A stretch of DNA of 31,223 bases from Euplotes aediculatus (lineage: Eukaryota; Ciliophora; Spirotrichea; Euplotida; Euplotidae). Of this stretch, positions 24,003 to 31,223 are shown in pieces. A program made the translations under genes and the position numbers. Below the pieces are notes generated by a model. It was not told where the DNA came from and made no database searches. It saw only the letters and a program-made list of their open reading frames with translations. The stretch covers positions 1-31,223 of the forward strand of contig JAQGFW010027464.1 of NCBI GenBank assembly GCA_030463445.1, in the 5' to 3' direction. Positions within the stretch are counted from its first letter, which is position 1. Every line of letters begins with the position of its first letter.

Positions 24003-24353
24003 TTAATCTTTGTGCATCGGATTTCCTTTTTTGCAGCAATCAGGTAGGGCATCATGTGCGGCATTATCGGCCATTACATCATCGGCATCATAGCCAATTT
24101 TTGAAATAGCAAATTTTAGTTTTTCAGGATTCGTTTTTTTAGGATTATAAGTGATTGTAACCACTTTGTCATCTAAATTGAGTTTTGATTCTATAACTCC
24201 TTTTGTAACGCCTAAATCTCTCTCGATACGTTTTTTACACATGCCACAAACGGCCGAGGTTTTAAATTTTGCCTCCGCTGTTTTTGGAGGAGTTGCCATA
24301 ACTAAACCACTGAAAATTAAAGTGATTAAGGTTAAAAATGTGATTGTCTTCAT
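24003..24353 (-). CDS. Periplasmic heavy-metal-associated (HMA) domain protein
   Basis: 116 residues: signal peptide (about 1-20, MKTITFLTLITLIFSGLVMA), then one HMA ferredoxin-like domain with the metal-binding pair C36-G-M-C39 ('SAVCGMCKKRIERDL'), and a C-terminal tail with a Cys-Cys pair and His (DCCKKGNPMHKD) that could add ligands. It resembles MerP/CopZ-type soluble carriers but CGMC replaces the usual TCxxC context. It is last in a five-gene minus-strand set with a TonB receptor and an HMA-MauE membrane protein, 23 bp after the YncE-like gene. It probably carries Cu(I) or another soft metal in the periplasm; the metal is inferred, not visible. Confidence 0.85.
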   Translation of the reverse strand: MKTITFLTLITLIFSGLVMATPPKTAEAKFKTSAVCGMCKKRIERDLGVTKGVIESKLNLDDKVVTITYNPKKTNPEKLKFAISKIGYDADDVMADNAAHDALPDCCKKGNPMHKD

Positions 24354-24376
24354 TTTTATCTTTTGTTTGTCAATAA

Positions 24377-25483
24377 TTATTCGTTTACCATTATGATTCC
24401 GTTAGGTTTTAAGCCTACCGCAATATCTTTTATTTTTTGTTTTTTTTCTACATCAATTACACTTACCGAGTTTCCTTGTTGATTAATAATATAGGCAAAT
24501 TTATTGTTTTTTGTGAATGTTACAGCATGAGCGTCATCGCCGACTATTATTCTACCTTTTATTTGCCACTCATTATTAATCCTTTCAAAATAAGCTACTT
24601 TATTATCACTTGCTTGACAAATCCATAATTCATTCATCAATTTATTATAAGCCACATTGCTTGGTCTAAAATCAGTATCAATAAACTCCGTTGTAAACAT
24701 CTGGCTTGGGTCTATAATATTTATGGCAGGTCTATTTTTGTTTTCTACATAAATCATTCCATCGGCACCTGTCCATACATTTGTCGGAAACAAATCAACT
24801 TTTATATAATTTGAAATTTCTTTTTTTTCAGTATTGATAGACAAGACCGTACTGCTTTCACCTAATGCCACAAATGCAAATTTACCATCGGCTGAAAACG
24901 ATAACTCGGTTGGGTCAGCTCCAAGACTAAAATTCTTTATCAATGCTCCATTTTCTGAATTATAAATCCTCAATTCGCCACTATGCGTGCTTGTTGCAGT
25001 CCAGATTTCACTTCCATCCTTCGAGAAAACCGCATTATAATTGATTTGTGGTACTTTAATTCTATTCAGTATTCGTCCTGTTTTAGTTTCAACTACTGTA
25101 ATTCCACCTGCTTTTGTACTTCCAGCTTGGTGAAGAGCATCATGCCCCATCGTAAAATCAAATTCGGGAGTGGCAATAGCTGCTTTTGTACCATCGGGTG
25201 ACAACTGAATGTGGTGCGACCAAAAATTATTGATGGTTGTTACTTGGTTTTTTTGAGTATTTAGAGCCAAGTTAATGGTTTCTCTTACATTGTTGGTTGC
25301 TAAATCTATGACCGAAATCGTATTACTTTCTCCGTTTACAACAAATGCTGCTGGATAATCAATGTTCAGAATCGGAACTGTTTCATTCATCTTACATGAA
25401 ATCATCAGTAATAAACTTACTAAAAATGTTGTAAAATATTTAATCGAAAAAATCGGTATTCTAAATTTTAATTTTTCATTCAT
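24377..25483 (-). CDS. YncE-like beta-propeller lipoprotein
   Basis: 368 residues. Hydrophobic N-terminus followed by a lipobox (LLLMISC, Cys30), so it should be a membrane-anchored lipoprotein. The rest is a seven-bladed YVTN/lactonase-type propeller: repeated blades such as 'NTISVIDLATNNV', 'GITVVETKTGRIL', 'ELRIYNSENGALI', 'NSVSVIDVEKKQKI', with 'LSPDGTKAAIATP' and 'FSADGKFAFVAL' turns. Several His residues (SHHIQLS, MGHDALH, DDAHAVTF) lie where related propellers bind metal or haem; metal binding is only a possibility. It sits 8 bp behind the HMA-MauE gene in the metal locus, so a periplasmic sensing or handing-over role is inferred. Confidence 0.85.
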   Translation of the reverse strand: MNEKLKFRIPIFSIKYFTTFLVSLLLMISCKMNETVPILNIDYPAAFVVNGESNTISVIDLATNNVRETINLALNTQKNQVTTINNFWSHHIQLSPDGTKAAIATPEFDFTMGHDALHQAGSTKAGGITVVETKTGRILNRIKVPQINYNAVFSKDGSEIWTATSTHSGELRIYNSENGALIKNFSLGADPTELSFSADGKFAFVALGESSTVLSINTEKKEISNYIKVDLFPTNVWTGADGMIYVENKNRPAINIIDPSQMFTTEFIDTDFRPSNVAYNKLMNELWICQASDNKVAYFERINNEWQIKGRIIVGDDAHAVTFTKNNKFAYIINQQGNSVSVIDVEKKQKIKDIAVGLKPNGIIMVNE

Positions 25484-25491
25484 GTCATATC

Positions 25492-26235
25492 TTAAATTAT
25501 CAGTAATATAACGCCGACAGTTACCATGATAGTATTTTCGATAATGGTAACTGTACTCATCGGTAAATTAAAAACCGAACCTAAACAAGCACACCTAATC
25601 TTACGTTTATCAATCACACTTTGCATAACCCCGATTGCTCCAAAACCCATAATAGCAATATCAGCAATATACACGATTTTTGGCTCAAAATACACCAAGC
25701 ACAGTACACCAAGCAACAGCTCGATAAATGGATAAATCTTGCCATAAACGGGTAATTTCATGGCCAAAATATCGTACATCGCAAAACTTTCTGCAAAAGA
25801 TTTGATATCGAGCAATTTAAAAAAGGAAAATACCAAAAAGAAACCAGTCATGAAGTTGTGTAAGAACATTGTTAAGCTAAAATGTTCAAATGAATGAATA
25901 TTTGAATGGAAAGCAGTCAGAAAAGCTACCCCCGTAATAAACCCCGCAATAATCAATAAAGGTTTGTAGGTTTCTACCCAAGTTTTTGGTTTCTCGATAA
26001 CTGCTTGAGGAGTAGTATTTTCTTTTGGATAAACTTCTGCACTGTATTTTGGGTATGGTTTAAGCAAATTTTGGTATTCTTCGATAGAATGACGGATTTC
26101 GGTATTGACATCTACTTTATTGGTCGTTCTATCAATTTCGACTTTTGAAACCCCTGTCAATCCTCCAAAAAGATGCTTGATTTTATATTCACATGCCTCG
26201 CAGGTCATGCCTGTTACTTTTATATTTTGAATCAT
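25492..26235 (-). CDS. HMA domain fused to MauE/DoxX-like membrane protein
   Basis: 247 residues. Residues 1-70 are a heavy-metal-associated domain with the full GMTCEAC motif (C12, C15), which should be cytosolic. A linker (about 71-88) leads to four or five transmembrane helices of the MauE/DoxX-like family, containing the family's 'KIRCACLGSVFNLPMSTVTIIEN' type segment, of which CACLG (Cys pair) is the redox-active candidate. MauE-type proteins are tied to thiol/disulfide chemistry. The fusion of a metal chaperone domain with a redox membrane domain suggests that it passes or reduces a thiophilic metal at the inner membrane. It lies 29 bp after the TonB receptor gene and 8 bp before the lipoprotein gene. 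Confidence 0.85.
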   Translation of the reverse strand: MIQNIKVTGMTCEACEYKIKHLFGGLTGVSKVEIDRTTNKVDVNTEIRHSIEEYQNLLKPYPKYSAEVYPKENTTPQAVIEKPKTWVETYKPLLIIAGFITGVAFLTAFHSNIHSFEHFSLTMFLHNFMTGFFLVFSFFKLLDIKSFAESFAMYDILAMKLPVYGKIYPFIELLLGVLCLVYFEPKIVYIADIAIMGFGAIGVMQSVIDKRKIRCACLGSVFNLPMSTVTIIENTIMVTVGVILLII

Positions 26236-26264
26236 TTTGTTGTTAACTTTAACTCTAACCGTAT

Positions 26265-28508
26265 TTATCTCACTCCACCTAATTTATACCTTGTTCCGAA
26301 ATAAATGATTCGCCCCACAACTGGCCCCCAAGACATTCCGGCATCAAATCTTAAGCTATATGGTTCATTTGCTAAAATAATTGGGTCTTTTTGGGTAAAA
26401 TTCGTTAGGTTTTCTGCTCCGATGTACAAATCCCACCGACGAAATGCCCGACTTACCTGTGCGTTTACATTATAAAAAGCAGGTGCAAAGATAATCGGCA
26501 TGGTTTCGTAGCTTGTGTGGTCATATTGTGGCGAAAGATTCGGAATCCGTCGTTTACCATTCCATTGTACAGTAAAATCAGCTTTCCATTTGTCGTAAGG
26601 CAACGCATAACCAATATTAAACAAAATCCTATCTCTGTTGACAAACATCTTATTGACAAAAATCTCTTGGCTGAATGGCTTGCCGAGCGTTTGTTTTACA
26701 TCAAAATACCGATAAGCAATCTTTACCTCGATTCTATCCATTGGCACGAGATTTAGCTCTATTTGAGCTGAGTTAGCAAAAGACTTTTTACCAAATGAGT
26801 TATAGAAATATAAATAATTGGGGTGTTCAGTATCGGCAATGAGTTGATTCTCAAAAATGGTTCGATAGGCATCAATAGCTAAACTCGATTTTCCGAAATG
26901 GCGAGTGAAGTTAAAACCAAGATTCCACGAAATTTCGGGTTTAATTTCATCTAAAAATGCAACACCCCTCGAACTCACCAAATTGCCGTAATATTCTGCC
27001 AATGGGTTAACTACCCGATACCCACGCCCTGCCGAAAGTCTAAATGAATTTTGCTCGGATGGATTATACAGTACGTGCAGACGAGGTGTAAAAAAAGTGC
27101 CGAACAGGTTATGAAAATCAATCCTGACACCTGCAACAGCCGTAAATTTATCTGAGTATTTTTCGGTATATTCAAAAAACGCACCTGGCACAATCTCTGT
27201 CCGAGCCAAATGAGTAAGCAGGTAATGCTCGTCGTAATCATCATACATAAAACTTACGCCAGTCTTGTACGAATGATTGGTATTACCAAAAATATCTTGA
27301 TAAATCAAGTTAGAATAAATCGTTTTTTGAGTACCATCATAAGGTTTAAATCCAAATTTTGATTTTGAATCATGCCAAACACCATTCACAATCCATCCTA
27401 AACCACGATAAGGTTTATCGGGGAAGAGTCTTGCAGTTTTTGAAAACACCTCAATTCGATTGGTTTTATTTGTAAATTGGTATATCAAATCATTTAATCT
27501 CAAGGAGGGTTTGTTGATTTCTCCACCAATACGGTCTTCTGTCAAGACTCTAAAACCAAATTGAGATTCAAGCTTTTCGGATTGGTATTTCCAACGATTC
27601 AGGATATTTATTTGATTATATTTTGGTAAATCGTAGAAATTATCGCCATTGTTATCCAACTTTGTTTGGAGTGTTGAACCATGCGAAAGTAAACCAACCG
27701 ACCATTGAGAGCCGTCATCTTTTTTCTTGAACTTGTGTGCTAAATGCAGGTTTAACTCACTTCTACCCAATGAGTTAAAATAAGTATTAACATATATTTT
27801 TTCAGATAAATCTGGTTTTTGAAGTTCCACATTTATTTGTCCAGCCATAGATTCGTAGCCGTTTACAACCGAACCCGAACCTTTCCCCAAATCAATAGAC
27901 TGAATCCAAGTGCCAGGTATATAATTTAGTCCAAAAGTTGTGGCTAATCCTCTTATATTGGGGATATTTTCGATGTTAGTTTGTACGTATTGCCCCGAAA
28001 GCCCCAACATCTGAATCTGCTTTGCACCCGTAACGGCATCGGTATAATTGACTGATACCGAGGCGTTTGTCTCAAAACTTTCGGAAAGATTACAACAAGC
28101 TGCTTTGGCAAGTGCTTTTGATGTGATGATTTCGGTCTGGATTGGCGATAGACGGTCAATAACAGTCGAATTACCACGTATAACGACCTCTCTTAGAGTA
28201 TTGACTTCGAGGAGCGTTATCTCAATCTCAGATTCGGTTTTTATTGTAATTGTATCGGTTTTATAACCAATAAAGCTAATTATGAGTTTGTTTGACTTAT
28301 TTCGAGGTAACGAAAAACGCCCATCTACATCGGTAATTATCCCCATTTTGGTATTATTCCATTGCACATTAGCACCGATTAAAACCTCACGTTTTTCGCC
28401 TGATTTACCATAAACTGTACCCGCAATATTTTGTGACAATGCGTCATTACTTAGCGTTATTAGCCAGCCAATCAAGAATATATAGATAATTTTATTGAGG
28501 AATCTCAT
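26265..28508 (-). CDS. TonB-dependent receptor of the heavy-metal locus
   Basis: 747 residues from the ATG at 28508, which gives a usable signal peptide (MRFLNKIIYIFLIGWLITLS, cleavage after ALSQ); in-frame starts 24-39 bp upstream only add hydrophobic residues. Order: CarboxypepD_reg-like beta domain (about 27-100), TonB plug (about 105-235), and a 22-strand barrel ending 'YFGTRYKLGGVR'. The plug contains 'KAACCNLSESFETN' with adjacent cysteines (138-139) and 'GSGSVVNGYESMAGQINVEL'. It would import a large or chelated substrate across the outer membrane using TonB energy. The neighbours (two HMA proteins, MauE, HYC_CC_PP) suggest a metal or metallophore, probably copper; the specificity is inferred. 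Confidence 0.88.
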   Translation of the reverse strand: MRFLNKIIYIFLIGWLITLSNDALSQNIAGTVYGKSGEKREVLIGANVQWNNTKMGIITDVDGRFSLPRNKSNKLIISFIGYKTDTITIKTESEIEITLLEVNTLREVVIRGNSTVIDRLSPIQTEIITSKALAKAACCNLSESFETNASVSVNYTDAVTGAKQIQMLGLSGQYVQTNIENIPNIRGLATTFGLNYIPGTWIQSIDLGKGSGSVVNGYESMAGQINVELQKPDLSEKIYVNTYFNSLGRSELNLHLAHKFKKKDDGSQWSVGLLSHGSTLQTKLDNNGDNFYDLPKYNQINILNRWKYQSEKLESQFGFRVLTEDRIGGEINKPSLRLNDLIYQFTNKTNRIEVFSKTARLFPDKPYRGLGWIVNGVWHDSKSKFGFKPYDGTQKTIYSNLIYQDIFGNTNHSYKTGVSFMYDDYDEHYLLTHLARTEIVPGAFFEYTEKYSDKFTAVAGVRIDFHNLFGTFFTPRLHVLYNPSEQNSFRLSAGRGYRVVNPLAEYYGNLVSSRGVAFLDEIKPEISWNLGFNFTRHFGKSSLAIDAYRTIFENQLIADTEHPNYLYFYNSFGKKSFANSAQIELNLVPMDRIEVKIAYRYFDVKQTLGKPFSQEIFVNKMFVNRDRILFNIGYALPYDKWKADFTVQWNGKRRIPNLSPQYDHTSYETMPIIFAPAFYNVNAQVSRAFRRWDLYIGAENLTNFTQKDPIILANEPYSLRFDAGMSWGPVVGRIIYFGTRYKLGGVR

Positions 28509-28585
28509 TAAAATATTGATTAAGTAAAACATAAAAATTAAGAACAAGGCATTACTTGCTCAAAACAGTATAGTTTTTATCAGTA

Positions 28586-29026
28586 TCAAATAAGAAACGA
28601 TTGAAACAAGACTATAATCTCTTGCCCAGAAAAAATATGCGAAGAAGAACTAAAAACAGCGGCTGTAATTGAAAAAATTGCCTTAATTAGCAATTTGAAT
28701 AAATAAACTGCTGCCGAGAATACAGTATCTGCTACTGATTTTATGAATTTGGCTATAAGTTGAGAAATACTCGATGAATACTCAATGTTTTCGTATTTTT
28801 CATCGTCGTTGCAACATATTTTTTTATTGAATGTTAATCCTTTTTTAGAAGAAGTATGCTTTGATTTTTCTTGTTTTACAGCACAACAAGATTGCTTTTT
28901 GTGAATTAATGTAGTTTTTTTTCCTCTAATTGTACATGAATGCTCTACCAAACCAAAGCCTGTACTGGTCATAAGTACAACGAAGGTCAGAAAAACGCTC
29001 AGTGTTTTAAGAAAAAAAGGTTTCAT
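28586..29026 (-). CDS. HYC_CC_PP-family small envelope protein
   Basis: 146 residues with a hydrophobic signal segment (about 5-26). The family's Cys pattern is visible: HSC (29-31, the 'HYC' site with Tyr replaced by Ser), SCC (47-48) and ICCND (71-72); the C-terminus 'IIVLFQSFLI' matches the family's usual ending, but the Pro-Pro that normally precedes it is absent. A second hydrophobic stretch lies at about 96-120. The clustered cysteines and histidines suggest metal binding in the periplasm. It is the first gene of the metal locus, with 77 bp to the TonB receptor. The molecular role of the family is not known to me. Confidence 0.75.
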   Translation of the reverse strand: MKPFFLKTLSVFLTFVVLMTSTGFGLVEHSCTIRGKKTTLIHKKQSCCAVKQEKSKHTSSKKGLTFNKKICCNDDEKYENIEYSSSISQLIAKFIKSVADTVFSAAVYLFKLLIKAIFSITAAVFSSSSHIFSGQEIIVLFQSFLI

Positions 29027-29039
29027 TTATTGACGAAAT

Positions 29040-29076
29040 AATATTCAAATCTCATTTATTAAAATGAATATTCAAA
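29040..29076. repeat. Direct repeat upstream of the metal locus
   Basis: AATATTCAAA occurs at 29040-29049 and again at 29067-29076, 27 bp apart (about 2.5 helical turns), directly before the first gene of the metal locus. AATATT is itself palindromic. It might be a pair of regulator half-sites, but it is AT-rich and could be chance. Confidence 0.3.
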
Positions 29077-29091
29077 GAAAAAAGTTTAAAA

Positions 29092-29430
29092 TTATGCTAA
29101 TTTACTTCCATTTGGCACTTTTCGCTCAGGTTGGGAGAGTACAACTTCGCCATCTTCGAGTATAAAACCTGTTACTAAAACCTCCGAAACGAAATCTGCA
29201 ATTTGTTTGGTCGGAAAATTTACTACACAAACTACTTGTTTGCCCAATAATTCTTCTTTTGTATAAAGTTTGGTTACTTGTGCCGATGAACGTTTGATGC
29301 CAATTTCATCACCCAACTCAACCCAAATTTTGTAAGCTGGTTTTCGAGCCTTCGGAAAATCCTCGACTTGTATGATTGTCCCTGCTCGGAGTTCGACTTT
29401 TTCAAAATCTCTCCAAGAGATTGTTTCCAT
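29092..29430 (-). CDS. csaA: CsaA, tRNA-binding domain chaperone-like protein
   Basis: 112 residues, a single OB-fold tRNA-binding domain of the CsaA/Trbp111 family, normal length. The signature is clear: '[32 protein letters not shown]', '[29 protein letters not shown]' and the C-terminal '[16 protein letters not shown]'. The homodimer binds tRNA and has been linked to a chaperone and protein-export role in Bacillus. It starts 2 bp after the methyltransferase stop codon and is the last gene of a three-gene operon; no functional link with its neighbours is obvious. Confidence 0.95.
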   Translation of the reverse strand: METISWRDFEKVELRAGTIIQVEDFPKARKPAYKIWVELGDEIGIKRSSAQVTKLYTKEELLGKQVVCVVNFPTKQIADFVSEVLVTGFILEDGEVVLSQPERKVPNGSKLA

Positions 29431-29432
29431 AA

Positions 29433-30044
29433 TTATTTCTTTTTAAGATGTACAAAATGCCAAAGACTCCAAAAATTGACGGGTTTTATCTCAATCACCT
29501 CTAATCCAAAAGCTAAAACGTTTGATTGCATATCAAAAACCGGTCTAAAACCAATCAAATCAGACATCAACATTAAAAATTTTTCGTAGTATTTAAAGAA
29601 CCACATATCGCTACTAAAATGATTGACAATCAGAATCTCTCCTCCTTTTTTGCAAACCCTAATGGCTTCTTGCATAGCCAATTTGGGTTCGGGCAGTACC
29701 GATAAAATATGAGTCATCACAACTTTATCGAAAGATTCATCATCAAAGGCTAACTTTTGAGCATCCATCAACAATAATTCGGTTTTACCTTTTCGTTTTG
29801 AAACATATTTTTTTTGAGCAACTTCGAGCATATAAGGCGATAAATCAATACCTACGACAGAGGCATTACCAGGATATTTTTCTAATGTTAGCCCAGTGCC
29901 TACGCCAATATCCAAAACTTTATCGGTGTCATTTATTTTACTAATAGCTGTATTGAGCCCGTCTTGAATATAAAAACCAAATAAATAATAGTAGATAGGA
30001 GCATACACACGATAAATATGCACCATGGGGTTGTCTGATTGCAT
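29433..30044 (-). CDS. Class I SAM-dependent methyltransferase (PmtA-like phospholipid N-methyltransferase)
   Basis: 203 residues, cytosolic or membrane-associated. SAM motif [10 protein letters not shown] (43-51), acidic motif II '[11 protein letters not shown]' (63-73), motif '[20 protein letters not shown]' and '[15 protein letters not shown]' are all present. The overall pattern, including '[11 protein letters not shown]' at the start and '[17 protein letters not shown]' later, resembles Rhodobacter-type phosphatidylethanolamine N-methyltransferases; UbiE-like enzymes are the main alternative. It is 5 bp behind the membrane-protein gene and 2 bp ahead of csaA, so the three are co-transcribed. 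The lipid substrate is inferred. Confidence 0.82.
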   Translation of the reverse strand: MQSDNPMVHIYRVYAPIYYYLFGFYIQDGLNTAISKINDTDKVLDIGVGTGLTLEKYPGNASVVGIDLSPYMLEVAQKKYVSKRKGKTELLLMDAQKLAFDDESFDKVVMTHILSVLPEPKLAMQEAIRVCKKGGEILIVNHFSSDMWFFKYYEKFLMLMSDLIGFRPVFDMQSNVLAFGLEVIEIKPVNFWSLWHFVHLKKK

Positions 30045-30049
30045 TTGTT

Positions 30050-30715
30050 TTACAGTAATACTTCGACAATATAGTATGAAGTTGCAATTAATGCAAATCT
30101 GATAAGCATTGTAATAAATGCAGCAATAATCTTGGTTAAAATACTTTTTTGGGTAACATATTGATAGGCGTAATAGACGTGAATGCCAATGAGTAAATTT
30201 GGCAATAGCATAAAATAGGGTAGATGCCCGTATGCTTTTACTCCTTTATAATGCCACAGCGATAGCTGCCAGAGGGTTTCGTCTGAGAGAATAAAAATGA
30301 AAAATGATAAACCGATGATTAGCAAATTGCGTTTGAAAACGTCTTTGCTTTTCTCGAAATAAGTGAGCGAAGAATAAACCAGTAAAAACAGAGAGATTGT
30401 CCACATTCCAATCAGATAAGACGGAACAGTTCCAATATTGATATTGCTCTTTATCGGAAATGCCAAAACACCTAATTTATCGGATAAAAACCAGTCTGGA
30501 ATCACAAAGAAGATACTAACAGGCAAGAGAAACTCTATTATACTTATCCATTTTTTGTATTTTCGGATATAGCTAAAAGCAATGAATGAAGTGTAGAATG
30601 CCAGTACCATGATATTTTGCTTTGTACCAAGAGAAATGTCTATCGGAACATTTAGCAAAACCATACAGAAAAGCAAGTAAACCGTGAAGTATCTTATGTA
30701 GTTATAAAACTCCAT
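30050..30715 (-). CDS. Multi-pass membrane protein of unknown function
   Basis: 221 residues with about seven predicted transmembrane helices (roughly 5-25, 33-50, 57-76, 100-120, 130-147, 165-187, 192-218). Polar residues inside the membrane region include 'SDETLWQLSLWHYKGVKAYGHLPYFMLLPNLLIG' around 143-176, whose Trp/His/Tyr/Glu set could be an active or binding site. The layout resembles lycopene-cyclase-domain or similar seven-helix proteins, but no diagnostic motif is recognised. It is the first gene of an operon with a PmtA-like methyltransferase, hinting at a lipid- or isoprenoid-related role. Confidence 0.7.
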   Translation of the reverse strand: MEFYNYIRYFTVYLLFCMVLLNVPIDISLGTKQNIMVLAFYTSFIAFSYIRKYKKWISIIEFLLPVSIFFVIPDWFLSDKLGVLAFPIKSNINIGTVPSYLIGMWTISLFLLVYSSLTYFEKSKDVFKRNLLIIGLSFFIFILSDETLWQLSLWHYKGVKAYGHLPYFMLLPNLLIGIHVYYAYQYVTQKSILTKIIAAFITMLIRFALIATSYYIVEVLL

Positions 30716-30770
30716 TACAAAAGGAAATGAAACCTTAAAGCACGCTTATCAATGGTACTCAAATTTGATG

Positions 30771-30828
30771 CTAATGATACCTTTCTGTCTTTTTATTAGT
30801 TCAAAAAATTATCGAAAGGTATCATTAG
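30771..30828. terminator. Perfect 15-bp inverted repeat after fumC
   Basis: CTAATGATACCTTTC (30771-30785) is exactly complementary to 30814-30828, with a 28-nt spacer. It lies between the fumC stop codon and the membrane-protein gene. There is no T-run on the minus strand after the stem, so it may be a terminator of the Bacteroidota kind or a regulator site. Confidence 0.5.
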
Positions 30829-30880
30829 TTGATTATAATTTTAACAAATTACGAATATAAAATTTATTTACGCAATTTTT

Positions 30881-31223
30881 TTAGATTTTACCAACCATTT
30901 CTTCAGGTTTTACCCACTCATCAAATTCGTCGGCTGTTAAATAACCTAATCTAATGGCGGTTTCTTTCAATGTCGAATTGGTTTTGTGGGCTGTTTGAGC
31001 AATCTCGGCAGCTTTATAATAACCGATTTTTGTATTGAGAGCTGTTACCAGCATCAATGAATTATTGAGGTGTTTGCTAATATTATCGGTTAATGGCTCG
31101 ATTCCAACTGCACATTTGTCGTTGAATGATACACAACCATCTCCGATAAGTCTTGCCGAATGCAAGAAATTATATATCATAACTGGTTTAAATACATTTA
31201 GTACAAAATGACCAGTTGCTCCG
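30881..31223 (-). CDS. fumC: Fumarate hydratase class II, C-terminal part
   Basis: Last 113 residues of FumC; the reading frame is open to the right edge, upstream codons reading [14 protein letters not shown] before the internal Met at 31180, so the gene starts outside the window. The segment '[22 protein letters not shown]' followed by '[37 protein letters not shown]' is the central-helix end and C-terminal domain of the class II fumarase/aspartase fold. The enzyme hydrates fumarate to malate in the TCA cycle. The visible end is normal ('[26 protein letters not shown]' type). Confidence 0.95.
   Translation of the reverse strand, partial: GATGHFVLNVFKPVMIYNFLHSARLIGDGCVSFNDKCAVGIEPLTDNISKHLNNSLMLVTALNTKIGYYKAAEIAQTAHKTNSTLKETAIRLGYLTADEFDEWVKPEEMVGKI

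Noticed and set aside
1-31223. Mobile element, prophage or CRISPR content
   Set aside because: No transposase, integrase, phage gene, terminal repeats or regularly spaced repeats were found, and composition looks even across the window.

Overview
The window looks like about 31 kb of chromosome from an AT-rich Bacteroidota, most likely a member of the Cytophagales. This placement is inferred from gene content and style: a TonB-dependent receptor with a CarboxypepD_reg-like N-terminus, PD40/OmpA proteins, HYC_CC_PP and MauE-type proteins, the long form of HisG, weak Shine-Dalgarno signals, and promoter sequences of the TAnnTTTG type. No rRNA, tRNA, CRISPR array, insertion sequence or phage gene was seen. 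Both ends cut through genes: an ABC exporter at the left and fumarate hydratase (fumC) at the right.

Region 1 (1-7296) is the most unusual. It encodes an ABC exporter (3' part), an HlyD-type adaptor and a Crp/Fnr regulator in one plus-strand operon. Two minus-strand precursors follow, with nearly identical double-glycine leaders and different Cys/Pro/Thr-rich cores. Next come a TolC-type outer-membrane channel (plus) and a minus-strand pair: a GT2 glycosyltransferase translationally coupled to a protein that resembles a stand-alone SpaB_C (thiopeptide/lanthipeptide-type) domain. Together these form a complete envelope-spanning exporter, its likely cargo and two candidate tailoring enzymes, so the region is best read as a RiPP (ribosomally made, modified peptide) locus, possibly glycosylated. 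The locus contains several perfect palindromes, one of which overlaps a recognisable promoter of a precursor gene.

Region 2 (7378-16167) is mostly metabolic: a large secreted double amidohydrolase with a degenerate first domain, pabB and pabC (p-aminobenzoate for folate) overlapping by 77 bp, a small secreted beta-rich protein, an EamA transporter, and hisD/hisG on the minus strand without the rest of the histidine pathway.

Region 3 (16365-23933) holds envelope and secreted proteins on the plus strand: a 39-residue membrane mini-ORF, a CocE/NonD (S15-like) serine hydrolase, an OmpA-family PD40 protein, and an 1096-residue secreted protein of unknown function built from internal repeats.

Region 4 (24003-29026, minus) is a five-gene set that looks like a heavy-metal (probably copper) handling locus: HYC_CC_PP protein, TonB-dependent receptor with a Cys-Cys in its plug, HMA-MauE membrane fusion, YncE-like lipoprotein and a periplasmic HMA protein. 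Region 5 (29092-30715, minus) is a tight three-gene operon of a multi-pass membrane protein, a PmtA-like methyltransferase and CsaA, followed by the 3' end of fumC.
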